A stretch of DNA of 64,000 nucleotides, from NCBI RefSeq assembly GCF_000686705.1, contig NZ_JMLJ01000003.1:186001-250000 (forward strand). Direction: 5' to 3'. The notes beneath the pieces were generated by a model that saw nothing but the letters and a program-made list of their open reading frames with translations, searched no databases and was not told the DNA's origin. Shown here in pieces: positions 45,171 through 54,705 of this stretch (positions are counted from its first letter, which is position 1; each line of letters begins with the position of its first letter). This DNA is from Clostridium hydrogeniformans DSM 21757. Lineage in GTDB: Bacteria; Bacillota; Clostridia; Clostridiales; Clostridiaceae. The position numbers were made by a program, and so were the translations under genes.

Positions 45171-45366
45171 TAAACCCCCAGCACTTTTGTCTAGAATAAT
45201 AGATATGCCATTATTTTATTATTTTTATAATATATCATATAAAAATAATAAAATAATTTTACAACTCCATTACATTTAGAAATAAACTTACATAAATATT
45301 TTTATTACTATTATCTTAACTACCAATAAAAATTATAAATCCCAAATTCAGTATGAGGTGAAATGG

Positions 45367-45615
45367 ATGGTAAAGAAAAATAGTAATAAACTTAATAACA
45401 GTGATATTAAAAATTTCAATACACTTAAAATTTTCTATATCTCAATAGTTTCATTAGCTATTGTGTTTTATATTTTTAATAGACTTTTACAAAAAGACTT
45501 CTCAGTGAGCAAAAAAATCATTCCTCCAAGTAAAAAAATAACCACCTTAATAAATAAAGAACTTAATCGAGAAGGAAATGATAAAGTACTAAATTCTTTA
45601 ATATTACTTACTTAA
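45367..45615 (+). CDS. Small single-pass membrane protein of unknown function
   Basis: 82 aa from the ATG at 45367, 6 nt after GAGGTG; the in-frame GTG at 45358 overlaps the SD. Basic, Asn/Lys-rich N-terminus, one membrane segment (about 22-41, IFYISIVSLAIVFYIFNRLL), then a Lys-rich tail (SKKIIPPSKKITTLINKELN). No family recognised. A strong terminator at 45661-45691 on the same strand supports it as a real gene; it lies alone between two minus-strand units. Confidence 0.65.
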   Translation: MVKKNSNKLNNSDIKNFNTLKIFYISIVSLAIVFYIFNRLLQKDFSVSKKIIPPSKKITTLINKELNREGNDKVLNSLILLT

Positions 45616-45660
45616 ATAATAAACTAATTCCAATTCTTCATATTAACTATAAAAAAATTA

Positions 45661-45691
45661 GAGGGGATATAATTCTTCCCCTCATTTTTTT
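45661..45691 (+). terminator. Terminator of the small membrane protein gene
   Basis: GAGGGG-(11)-CCCCTC followed by ATTTTTTT, 46 bp after the stop. Confidence 0.85.
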
Positions 45692-46051
45692 ATAACGCAT
45701 AAAATTATGCTTAATTTTTTTATAATTAACACTATATTTGAAGTTCAACTGAAATTAATATAACTTGTCCATATAAGGGTAATTTTTGGTGTATGTTTTT
45801 TGTATTGTAGAGTATATTATAAAGCTTTAAATCCTAATAATATATTGCTTTATAAAATTTAAATATAAAACCGGATAACTAAATTTTATTTATATTTTCC
45901 CTAATTTATTATTACTAATATTTATTTTACTTTCTTTTAATTGCATATATAATTCATAAATATAATATTTTGTCTAAAATCATATACTTAATTCAAAAGT
46001 ATATATTTAAATATTATAACAAGCTATTTCTTCTTTAGATTATATATTTTC
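45692..46051. other. 360-bp AT-rich gap
   Basis: No gene, terminator or clear repeat recognised between the small membrane protein's terminator and the HMA gene stop. Confidence 0.4.
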
Positions 46052-46273
46052 TTATATCTTTTTTACATTAACACCTGGTTCCATCTTCTTAATTACTTCC
46101 TTAGATGCATTAATTGCTTCTTCCATTTTATCATCATCTGCTTCTAAGATTAATTTTGTTGTCATAAAGTCTACTGTTGCTTCATTTACTACTGGTAGTT
46201 TGTTAATTGCATTCTCTATCTTTGCTGCACAGTTTGCACAATCTAGACCTTCTAATCTAAACTTCTTTTTCAT
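46052..46273 (-). CDS. Heavy-metal-associated (HMA) domain protein
   Basis: 73 aa from the ATG at 46273, 8 nt after AGGAGG; a TTG two codons earlier is not needed. Metal-binding loop GLDCANCAAKIE has both cysteines. The GLDCANC form and FRLEGL are typical of the N-terminal domains of CadA/ZntA zinc-cadmium ATPases. No ATPase sequence follows, so it stands as a separate chaperone-like protein. Its promoter carries two TTGA-N8-TCAA sites suggesting metal-responsive ArsR/SmtB-type control, and its ~350-nt leader contains a long inverted repeat. Confidence 0.85.
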   Translation of the reverse strand: MKKKFRLEGLDCANCAAKIENAINKLPVVNEATVDFMTTKLILEADDDKMEEAINASKEVIKKMEPGVNVKKI

Positions 46274-46356
46274 AATCAATTCCTCCTAAATTTTATTCTT
46301 TTATTAAAAATTTTTACTAGATATAAACTGCTTAAAAAGTATATTAATTCCTCTTT

Positions 46357-46485
46357 ACTAAATTTTATTAGTTCAAGTTTTTAAATATATGTACGCTTTT
46401 AATATATCGGGAATCGTGGATTATTAAATAATATTCATGATTTAGAAATACATATACTTTTAACTTGAATCTATAAAATTTTAGT
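46357..46485. repeat. ~37-bp imperfect inverted repeat in the HMA gene leader
   Basis: Left arm 46357-46393 (ACTAAA.TTTTAT..G.TTCAAGTT..A.TATATGTA) and right arm 46449-46485 are near complements, with a 55-nt loop containing TATCGGGAATCGTGGATT. As RNA it would form one large hairpin in the 5' leader. Confidence 0.65.
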
Positions 46486-46599
46486 TTTTATGGTTTCATT
46501 TTAAAAGTTAAAAGAATTATAATATATGGTTTAAAGCATACTTACTTAAGTCTTTATATCTAGTATTATTTAATATTAATATAATATTTTTGCATACAG

Positions 46600-46615
46600 T
46601 TGAATATATGTTCAA
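46600..46615. promoter_or_regulatory. TTGA-N8-TCAA operator, downstream site
   Basis: TTGAATATATGTTCAA, centred 35 bp downstream of the second site in the HMA promoter. Sequence type resembles ArsR/SmtB-family metal-sensor operators. Confidence 0.6.
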
Positions 46616-46627
46616 TTTATATTTTAT

Positions 46628-46657
46628 ATTATAGTTGAGCTACTACTCAACTGTCAA
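46628..46657 (-). promoter_or_regulatory. Consensus promoter of the HMA gene with operator in its spacer
   Basis: -35 TTGACA (46652-46657) and -10 TATAAT (46628-46633) are both perfect, separated by 18 bp. The spacer is itself an inverted repeat GTTGAG-N6-CTCAAC, containing TTGA-N8-TCAA (46635-46650). A bound repressor would block polymerase directly. Confidence 0.8.
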
Positions 46658-46694
46658 TAGCAGTTTTGTAATTTATTAAATAAAAAAACTGCTA
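46658..46694 (-). terminator. Hairpin between nitroreductase gene and HMA promoter
   Basis: TAGCAGTTTT (46658-46667) and AAAACTGCTA (46685-46694) are perfect 10-bp arms. There is no long T-run after the stem on the minus strand, so termination is only likely. The remainder of 46695-46924 shows nothing. Confidence 0.45.
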
Positions 46695-46924
46695 CAGTTA
46701 TAGCCTATATATAGGTTGAATTAATTTTTTCTACACTATCAACCTTAGACAAGTTATTTTCCTGTAACAGCCTTATATTTTTTATAATTCTTTATTTTTA
46801 TATACTACTCTGCAACTTCAATAGATGTATAAGTTACCCACTCTCTTCTTCATTTAAAATATTCTTTATATTTCTCATTTGTAATAGAAATGAAATTAAA
46901 AATAAATTTATATTTTATAAGGTA

Positions 46925-47671
46925 CTATATATCATATCCTGATTCCTTAATGTTTCTTTTTATTCCTTCGCTTATTCTATCTAGCTCCTCTTTTTTAAAC
47001 TTACTTTTAGAATACGCTTGAGCTATATTAAAAATTCCCTTATCTTTAAGTTCCTTAAGTCTTTCCTTACTATTTCTAGTTTGAAATAATCTTTCTTTTT
47101 CTCCATACCATTTTTTTATATCTTTTTCTGTAGGTATTTTATATGAATTATAATGTACAATAGCCTCTAATGGTAATCTATCTAAAATTTTTCCCTCATC
47201 TTTAGGATATCCTAAACAAAGCATTCCAGAAGGAAAAGTATACTCTGGATTATTTATAACATTTTTTAAATCCATAGAAGTAACATCACCATTGTAATAT
47301 GTGCCAAGTCCTAAACTTTCTGCTGCTATTGCAATATTATGAAGGCATATTAATGCATCCCAGTTATTTATGAAAAATCCATGAGCCGTATTTACAGCTA
47401 CCTTGTCCTCACCAAAAATATTAAACCATCTTTTAGTTCTATAAGCATCAGCTAATGCCACTATTGCAAGTGGAGTATTATATACTCCCAGTTTCTCTAA
47501 CCTATCTAAGTCATCTATTATAATTAATGAATATCCTTGTAAATTTCCTCCATTAGCTGCCCTTAGTCCAACTCCTATTATTTCATCTAAAATATCTTTT
47601 TCAATCTTTTTCTCTTTAAAGCTTCTTATTGACCTATGTTTTTTTAAGGATTCAATTACTTCATTACTCAT
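46925..47671 (-). CDS. Nitroreductase-family NAD(P)H-dependent oxidoreductase
   Basis: 248 aa. N-terminal HRSIRSFKEKKIE (13-25) is the FMN-binding signature of the NfsA/FRP nitroreductase group, followed by AANGGNLQGYSLIII and GLGTYYNGDV. The C-terminal insertion KWYGEKERLFQTRNSKERL matches NfsA-type enzymes. These flavoproteins reduce nitroaromatics and quinones with NAD(P)H. ATG with SD GGGGGAAA. Single gene. Confidence 0.87.
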   Translation of the reverse strand: MSNEVIESLKKHRSIRSFKEKKIEKDILDEIIGVGLRAANGGNLQGYSLIIIDDLDRLEKLGVYNTPLAIVALADAYRTKRWFNIFGEDKVAVNTAHGFFINNWDALICLHNIAIAAESLGLGTYYNGDVTSMDLKNVINNPEYTFPSGMLCLGYPKDEGKILDRLPLEAIVHYNSYKIPTEKDIKKWYGEKERLFQTRNSKERLKELKDKGIFNIAQAYSKSKFKKEELDRISEGIKRNIKESGYDI

Positions 47672-47775
47672 AAAATTTCCCCCTTTATCACAATAACCAG
47701 ATTATACTAATATACTCTATCTAATAACAGCCTTATAATTTTATCCATTTTATGGTATAATATTATTGTAGAATG

Positions 47776-47815
47776 AAGATCCCCCATAATATATTTATAT
47801 ATTATGGGGGATCTT
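47776..47815. terminator. Strong 40-bp hairpin downstream of the 71-aa protein gene
   Basis: AAGATCCCCCATAATATA and its complement pair over at least 17 bp with a tiny loop. On the plus strand it ends in CTTTTATC; on the minus strand a T-run is lacking. It probably terminates the gene ending at 47854. Confidence 0.7.
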
Positions 47816-47853
47816 TTATCATAACTTACTATAATATTAAAACTTACATTACA

Positions 47854-48069
47854 TTATTTTGATAATACTCGTCTTAATAACACTTTTTTATAGCTTCTTA
47901 ACTTAGATATATCATGTTTTTCAGAATATATTCCAATAAAAACTAATATAGAACCTAGTCCTACACATAATCCTTTTGTAAATTCTGGCAGCAAATTAAA
48001 TACATTCCCTATCAAGAAAGTAACATAAAAAATTAACCCAAATTTTATATAATTATTTAATTTTTTCAT
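47854..48069 (-). CDS. Small two-TM membrane protein of unknown function
   Basis: 71 aa with two hydrophobic segments (FGLIFYVTFLIGNVFNLL at about 11-28 and LCVGLGSILVFIGIY at about 34-48), then a basic tail ending in SYKKVLLRRVLSK. The SD GGAGGTGATT before the ATG at 48069 is excellent, which supports it as real. No family recognised. Confidence 0.7.
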   Translation of the reverse strand: MKKLNNYIKFGLIFYVTFLIGNVFNLLPEFTKGLCVGLGSILVFIGIYSEKHDISKLRSYKKVLLRRVLSK

Positions 48070-48221
48070 AATATAATCACCTCCACTATTCTACTATATT
48101 ATATACAAAAATTAAGATTTAAACCATTATATTGAAATGACGTGCACACATTATTTATTAAATCTCTTAAGTTAGTTTAACTTTTTAACTATAAATCAGT
48201 TAAAGACTTATCTTAAAATTC

Positions 48222-48326
48222 TATAGGGCTTTTAGCTTGAATCTTAACTTATACATGCACTTAAGTCCTTTAAAACCTTAGATCTTAAGTAGTGCATAAG
48301 ATAAGTTTTGCATTGAAAACCCTATA
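48222..48326. repeat. ~105-bp imperfect palindromic intergenic element
   Basis: Ends TATAGGG and CCCTATA; inner complementary blocks include CTTAACTTAT / ATAAGATAAG, ATGCAC / GTGCAT and CTTAAG / CTTAAG. It could fold into one long cruciform or RNA hairpin. No second copy found in the window. Confidence 0.5.
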
Positions 48327-48338
48327 TTCATATTTAAA

Positions 48339-48377
48339 ATTAAAACACCTACATTCGTTGAATATAGGCGTTTTAAT
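48339..48377 (-). terminator. Terminator of the PAP2 phosphatase gene
   Basis: ATTAAAACACCTA pairs with TAGGCGTTTTAAT (one mismatch), followed on the minus strand by TTTTAAAT. Confidence 0.7.
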
Positions 48378-48492
48378 CTCATTATATAAGAAAGGTATAA
48401 TTTAAAAAATTTATTATTTTATAAAGTTTTTAATATCTTTCAAAAGAACTTCAATAGTTTAATTATTGAAATGTATTTTTATTCTAAAACAA

Positions 48493-49302
48493 CTAATTAC
48501 TTATATATCTATTTTTTAATAATGTAAATGTTAATAAGGTTATAGTTGCCCCAATAGTAACATCTGATGCAAAATGAGCTCCTATAATAACTCTACTAGT
48601 GGTAACCATAACTATCCATAATACTGCAAATGCTAAAAAGTAATTTTTCTTATTTTTCAATTTGCTTACAAAGGTTGGTATTAATGTAATCCAAATCATA
48701 ATAGCTGAATTTGCACTATGTCCTGAAGGGAATGACATAAACTCATTTCCACTAGCCAAACTCTGTGGAACAAACCACATTGAAAATCCCTGAAAGGATC
48801 CACTTGAAATCATGTGTCTATAACGCTCTCTTCCCCATCCAAATTTAATTAAATTAAAGGTAATTACTACAACTACAAATGTCAATAGTCCTACAATTGC
48901 AGCATTCCTAAGTTCCTTTTTATTAGTAATAAATTCTTTTTTAGCTATAATATAAGAAAGGTAAATATATAAAATACTTAATATAGGAATTAATACTTTA
49001 GGTCCATTAAAATATTTTACTGGTAATAATGCTCCTATGAATGAGCATAGACCCAATATAATAATATATCCAATTGTTCTTAAATTGTATTTTATTGATT
49101 TCTCTTTATTTCTAGTTATCATTAAACTTACAGTACAAAATGTTGCAATAATTGCAGCTGGAAACTCCCCAATTGCCTCAAATAAGTAGCTAAATTTACT
49201 TGTTGGGTTATAAAGTGCATTGGATATTTGTAAATCTGTAAATGTAAATATCACTAATAAGGTTACAATAAATAAAGAAACTTTTTTATATGTTTTTTTC
49301 AT
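48493..49302 (-). CDS. PAP2-family membrane phosphatase
   Basis: 269 aa with an N-terminal segment and about six membrane helices. Catalytic motifs: KFGWGRERYR (motif 1 variant, about 158-167), PSGHSANS with the His of motif 2 (about 197-204), and SRVIIGAHFASDV with the nucleophilic His of motif 3 (about 239-251). Such enzymes dephosphorylate undecaprenyl pyrophosphate, phosphatidate or phosphatidylglycerophosphate at the outer membrane face. It follows the esterase gene by 12 bp, so they are likely one operon. SD AAGGGG. Confidence 0.87.
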   Translation of the reverse strand: MKKTYKKVSLFIVTLLVIFTFTDLQISNALYNPTSKFSYLFEAIGEFPAAIIATFCTVSLMITRNKEKSIKYNLRTIGYIIILGLCSFIGALLPVKYFNGPKVLIPILSILYIYLSYIIAKKEFITNKKELRNAAIVGLLTFVVVVITFNLIKFGWGRERYRHMISSGSFQGFSMWFVPQSLASGNEFMSFPSGHSANSAIMIWITLIPTFVSKLKNKKNYFLAFAVLWIVMVTTSRVIIGAHFASDVTIGATITLLTFTLLKNRYISN

Positions 49303-49314
49303 ATACTACCCCTT

Positions 49315-50421
49315 TTAGCTACTGTATTTTAATATAAATTTACCCATTTCAATTGCACAATCCTCACTTTGTGGATAAACTCCTATATCATCCCCATAAG
49401 CATGTCCTAATCCTTTATATAGTATTGTCTCTGTTTTAACACCTACCTTGTTAAGTTTTGCAGCATAGGCTAAACATTCTACCTTTAGGAAATCATGCTC
49501 TCCAACTGTGATAAATGTTGGTGGAAGTCCTTTTGGCTCTCTAATATATGGACTTAAATATTCATTCTTAATATCTTTAGTACCTAAAACATCTCCTAGC
49601 CCATCTGATAGTCCTTCAAAAATTCCTAGGGTCATCTCTACACCTCTTTTATACTTTGGAGAAATTTCAAATTCATCTCTACTCCATTTAAAGAACTCAT
49701 CTTCAACATTAGCCATATTTATAGTAGGATAAAGTAATAACTGGCCTTTTACCATTCCTAATCCATCTTCCATATCTTTTGTAGTGCAGTATTGAGTTAA
49801 ATTTCCACCAGCGCTATCTCCTGCAACAAAGATATTACTTTTATTACCTCCAAAACTTTCTCCATTATTATAAATCCATTTTAATACTGAATAACAATCT
49901 TCATGACCTGTTGGATATGGATTTTCAGGGCATAAGCGATAATCAACTGATACAGCTAAAATATCTGTTTTCTCAACAATTAGCTTTACTAACTCCTCTA
50001 CAACATCAGGAGAACCAGCAAAGAATCCCCCTCCATGTATAAAATAAAGGATTGGAGCATTTTCTTTTATAGTCTTAGATTTATAAATGCGTATTGGTAT
50101 CTTGTACCCATCATTTGCTTCCACAGTTTCATGAATAATATTAATTTCCTTTTCAACTATTGGATTACTTTTAACTTTATTAAACATCCCTCTTAATTTA
50201 CTAATTGATTTTGGGGAAGTATCAAATTTAAATAATCTTTTTGGCAGAAATCTCATTAATATTATTTGTCTTTTCATATTATTGTAAAGGCGTGGATCCA
50301 TTGCCCCTTTTTCATCACTATCTGGTATACTTTTCACTAAAACTTTGGCGCCTTTAATTTTAACTACTTCTTGTCTTTCTATGATTTTATCTAATAGCTC
50401 TTGTGAATACTTTCTACCCAT
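49315..50421 (-). CDS. Alpha/beta-hydrolase esterase, hormone-sensitive-lipase family
   Basis: 368 aa. The oxyanion-hole motif HGGGFFAGSP (about 127-136), nucleophile elbow GDSAGGNL (Ser about 204), PTFITVGEHDFL with the catalytic Asp, and GLGHAYGDD with the catalytic His complete the HSL-family triad. No signal peptide, so cytoplasmic. It hydrolyses short acyl esters; the natural substrate is unknown. First gene of a likely pair with the PAP2 phosphatase. Confidence 0.88.
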   Translation of the reverse strand: MGRKYSQELLDKIIERQEVVKIKGAKVLVKSIPDSDEKGAMDPRLYNNMKRQIILMRFLPKRLFKFDTSPKSISKLRGMFNKVKSNPIVEKEINIIHETVEANDGYKIPIRIYKSKTIKENAPILYFIHGGGFFAGSPDVVEELVKLIVEKTDILAVSVDYRLCPENPYPTGHEDCYSVLKWIYNNGESFGGNKSNIFVAGDSAGGNLTQYCTTKDMEDGLGMVKGQLLLYPTINMANVEDEFFKWSRDEFEISPKYKRGVEMTLGIFEGLSDGLGDVLGTKDIKNEYLSPYIREPKGLPPTFITVGEHDFLKVECLAYAAKLNKVGVKTETILYKGLGHAYGDDIGVYPQSEDCAIEMGKFILKYSS

Positions 50422-50460
50422 TAAATCATTACTCCCTCTTATTTTTATATTTTTATAAGT

Positions 50461-50555
50461 CTATATAATTTCTAATATTAAAACTACATTAGATTCAGTT
50501 GAAACTTATTAAGTCATCAATTAGTGAAATGTAAATTACTTAATGCAATATATAT
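50461..50555 (+). repeat. Dispersed palindromic repeat, family 1, copy 3
   Basis: About 95 bp, including CTAATATTAAAACTACATTA, GATTCAGTTGAAACTTATTA, AGTCATCAATTAGTGAAATG and ending TGCAATATATAT. It lies 40 bp upstream of the esterase gene. The two halves are partly complementary (CTACATT/AATGTAA, ACTTA/TAAGT), so the element can fold. Confidence 0.78.
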
Positions 50556-50705
50556 GTTAAATTACCTAACACTAATTTATTTCATAAGTAAAATATAAAA
50601 CTATTTAACCCCTATCTTCTATTACTATAGTTATTTTTAATAATATCTAACCCTTAATTGCTACTACATGAATTTTGATCACATAAATAAAGGTTTATAA
50701 ATCAA

Positions 50706-51602
50706 CTACTCTTCTGGAAATTGTAAATAATAATTATATAATGCTCCAATTAAATTAGAATCATTAAAATATTTACATGTATCTACTACAGCATGAGGAA
50801 TCTTAAAAGGAAGTGTTTCATATATCTTTTCTAAATCTGTCTTAATCTTTTCTATTAAAATTGGTTGTTTAGAAATACCTCCCCCAATTAAAACTTTTTC
50901 TGGGTCTAAAATACATTGTAAATTGTATATTTGCATAGCTAAGTTCATTGTGAATTTTTCAAAAACCTTTAATACTTCTAAATCATTATCTCCAATCCAC
51001 TTGAATACATCATATCCATTTATAGATTGAGGAAAAACCTTCTTAACATTAGCAGCCTCTCTTACAAGAGCAGATGTACTTCCTTTAAGAGCAAATAAAC
51101 TATTAAAATCTAGGCTATTAATGTCTTGCATAATATAAGAAAATTCTCCAGCAAAAAAGTGGTTTCCTTTATGGAGCTTACCATCTTTAATTATTCCCCC
51201 ACCAATACCAGTTCCCAAAATCATAACGATTCCATCTAAGCAATTACTTAAATTTCCTTTCCACACCTCGGCTAAGGCAGCACTTTTACCATCATTTTCA
51301 ACAGAGACTGGCAAGTTAATGTATTTATGAATTTTATCAATGATATTAATATTTTCATTGTATAGTAATGATCCTGGGGAATAAATATAGCCAGTTGATG
51401 AATCAATATTACCTGGCATACTTATTGCAATACCATTTACTTCACTCTTAACCTCTTCATATATTTCTTTAATTGTGGTCATTAAGCTTTCAATCTTATC
51501 TAGAGGGGTACTCTTCTCCCCTCTTTGAAAAATTTCAGCTTTATTGTCCATAACAGCATATTTTATTAAAGTTCCTCCAATATCTAAAACTAATTTCCTC
51601 AT
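50706..51602 (-). CDS. ROK-family sugar kinase, probable beta-glucoside kinase
   Basis: 298 aa from the ATG at 51602, 8 nt after AAGGGTG; a GTG three codons earlier is weaker. ATP-binding LDIGGTLIKYAV near the N-terminus, catalytic Asp in ENDGKSAALAEVW, and GTGIGGGIIKDGKL. The zinc-binding CxCGxxGCxE typical of many ROK glucokinases is absent, as in BglK-type kinases. It follows a GH1 phospho-glucosidase by about 25 bp in the same operon, so phosphorylation of an intracellular beta-glucoside is a good guess. Confidence 0.85.
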   Translation of the reverse strand: MRKLVLDIGGTLIKYAVMDNKAEIFQRGEKSTPLDKIESLMTTIKEIYEEVKSEVNGIAISMPGNIDSSTGYIYSPGSLLYNENINIIDKIHKYINLPVSVENDGKSAALAEVWKGNLSNCLDGIVMILGTGIGGGIIKDGKLHKGNHFFAGEFSYIMQDINSLDFNSLFALKGSTSALVREAANVKKVFPQSINGYDVFKWIGDNDLEVLKVFEKFTMNLAMQIYNLQCILDPEKVLIGGGISKQPILIEKIKTDLEKIYETLPFKIPHAVVDTCKYFNDSNLIGALYNYYLQFPEE

Positions 51603-51627
51603 ATTTACCACACCCTTATTAGCTTTA

Positions 51628-53076
<1,449 letters not shown>

Positions 53077-53077
53077 T

Positions 53078-53092
53078 TAAAAGCGTTTTCAT
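53078..53092. promoter_or_regulatory. cre (CcpA) site of the GH1-ROK operon
   Basis: On the minus strand TGAAAACGCTTTTAA, 32 bp before the GH1 start, close to the cre consensus with one deviation. TATAAT lies just upstream, so binding would block initiation. Confidence 0.65.
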
Positions 53093-53108
53093 ATAATTAT
53101 AAAAATTA

Positions 53109-53143
53109 AACGTGCAATTTATTTTAAGCTAAATATGCACGTT
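53109..53143 (-). terminator. Terminator of the AraC-type regulator gene
   Basis: AACGTGCA and TGCACGTT are perfect arms; on the minus strand TTTAATTTTT follows. It separates the regulator from the GH1-ROK operon. Confidence 0.78.
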
Positions 53144-53179
53144 ATCTTCCTTATTCAAAGATTATCATTTTTTATTAAA

Positions 53180-54067
53180 TTATTGTTGTTCTTTTTTGTC
53201 CATTTTAGTGTCATTTCTTGATTCTTTTAAATACTTACGATATTTAAGAGGAGTCATTCTATACTTTTCTTTAAATAAATTTATAAAAGACTTTACATTT
53301 AAAAACCCATGATAAGTAGCAATATCTTGAATACTTCCTTCAGTATTTACTATATCCTCATAAGCTTTATGAAGTCTAAATTGGCTTAAATATAGTTTAT
53401 AATTAACACCAAACCATTGATGAAACTTTCTTGAAAAATACCCACTACTCATATAAAAATGTTTAGCTATGTGATCTAAGGTTAGATCTTTTTTATAATT
53501 TTCACTAATATAAGTTAATATTTCTTTTTGCTTTTCTCTATACTTAAAATAATTTTCTGTATAATCCTTATCCATAGAAATTATACAATTAGATAATAAG
53601 ATATGTAAAACTTCATAAATATATGAATTTATTTTTATATAATCTAATTCTTTAGGATTTAAAGAAAATTTCTTCATCTCTAAAAATATTTCACATAGTC
53701 TATGTTTTTTACATCCTAATTCTTTAATATCTAACCTAATATTATCAATATTACTATATACACTTTTTATAAAATCATAGGATAAAATTAAAATAACCCC
53801 TTGGCACACCTTCCCTTGATATTTCTCAATTTCATGAACATCTCCACTATTCACAAAAATAAAATCTCCACCCTGTACTCTAATCCTTTTACCATTAATA
53901 ACCCCTACTAATTCTCCTTCTGTAATAAATGTTAGTTCTATACTCCTATGCCAATGAGGGGGTATATAAAAATATTTTTTCATATCAAAGTTTTCTTTAC
54001 CAAAATACTCTACTAATGCAGGTATATTTTTGCTTAAATTTACCTTTTCATAGATAATATTTCTCAT
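53180..54067 (-). CDS. AraC-family regulator with N-terminal cupin domain
   Basis: 295 aa from the ATG at 54067, placed 4-5 nt after GGAGGT. Cupin-like sugar-binding domain at about 30-130 (PPHWHRSIELTFITEGEL, GGDFIFVNSGDVHEI) and two C-terminal AraC helix-turn-helix units (LTLDHIAKHFYMSSGYFSRKF and IQDIATYHGFLNVKSFINLFK, then PLKYRK). It is immediately upstream of and co-directional with the GH1-ROK operon, so it is probably its activator, sensing a beta-glucoside. Confidence 0.88.
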   Translation of the reverse strand: MRNIIYEKVNLSKNIPALVEYFGKENFDMKKYFYIPPHWHRSIELTFITEGELVGVINGKRIRVQGGDFIFVNSGDVHEIEKYQGKVCQGVILILSYDFIKSVYSNIDNIRLDIKELGCKKHRLCEIFLEMKKFSLNPKELDYIKINSYIYEVLHILLSNCIISMDKDYTENYFKYREKQKEILTYISENYKKDLTLDHIAKHFYMSSGYFSRKFHQWFGVNYKLYLSQFRLHKAYEDIVNTEGSIQDIATYHGFLNVKSFINLFKEKYRMTPLKYRKYLKESRNDTKMDKKEQQ

Positions 54068-54699
54068 AATAACCTCCATTTTACCAATAAATAGTACTAC
54101 ATTTTATTATTATATTCCCTACTTATATAATCTATTTTTTATCACATTAAACTAAGTTAAATCCTCTTCTTTTTTACATATACGATTAAAATATCTCCTT
54201 AAAAGAAAGAATTTTTCTTAAGCTTTTCATAAATAATAATTTAAGATCCATTCTCTTCTTAATAATATTTTATAATCTATAACCCTCTGTGTCTATAATC
54301 TTATAATCAATCTTATACTAAAATCTTATATTAGCTTGAAATTTTTCATGTAGCTTTTTTAATCTATATTTAATCTATATACCTACCTTTATTTCTCATA
54401 CTTTCTTATATACTTAATTACAGTTTCTAAAATTTATTTTCCCTTCTTTTACTAGTTAAATTAAGGCCTTTAAGTCACTAACTTTTAGCTTATTGATTTT
54501 ATGACTTTATAATTTAAAAACACAAATTTTGAATGCCTTAAAATTTAACTAATGAAGTAGGTTAAATTATTCTTCTTAAGCATAATTTAAATTTAAGATT
54601 TCTATAAATTAAATAAATTTCATTTCCAATATATATATTAATATCATAAAAAAAGGTATAATATATATTGATTAAAACCTTAATAAAAGAAGGAGGATT
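54068..54699. other. 632-bp divergent intergenic region
   Basis: Between the AraC-type and GNAT genes. Very AT-rich; contains repeat 2 copy B (54442-54550). No small gene with a credible SD, riboswitch or terminator seen. Confidence 0.45.
54442..54550 (+). repeat. Dispersed palindromic intergenic repeat, family 2, copy B
   Basis: Same orientation as 2270-2369. Shared blocks: ACTAGTTAAA.TAAGG, TTTAA.TCA..A, CTTATTGA, GACTTTATAATTTAAAA. Inverted segments TTAAATT/AATTTAA and AAGTCA/TGACTT let it fold into a hairpin. Confidence 0.55.
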
Positions 54700-54705
54700 A
54701 TGCCA

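Larger units (their letters stand above)
48070..48492. other. 423-bp gap with a palindromic element
   Basis: Gene-free; contains the imperfect palindrome at 48222-48326 and the PAP2 gene terminator at 48339-48377. Confidence 0.5.

Noticed and set aside
46052-46273. Remnant of a cadmium/zinc P-type ATPase
   Set aside because: The frame ends at a normal stop, the sequence downstream has no ATPase similarity in any frame, and the gene has a consensus promoter and SD of its own.
47830-47860. Fourth copy of dispersed repeat 1 (AATATTAAAACTTACATTA)
   Set aside because: Only about 18 bp match; the flanking sequence diverges completely.
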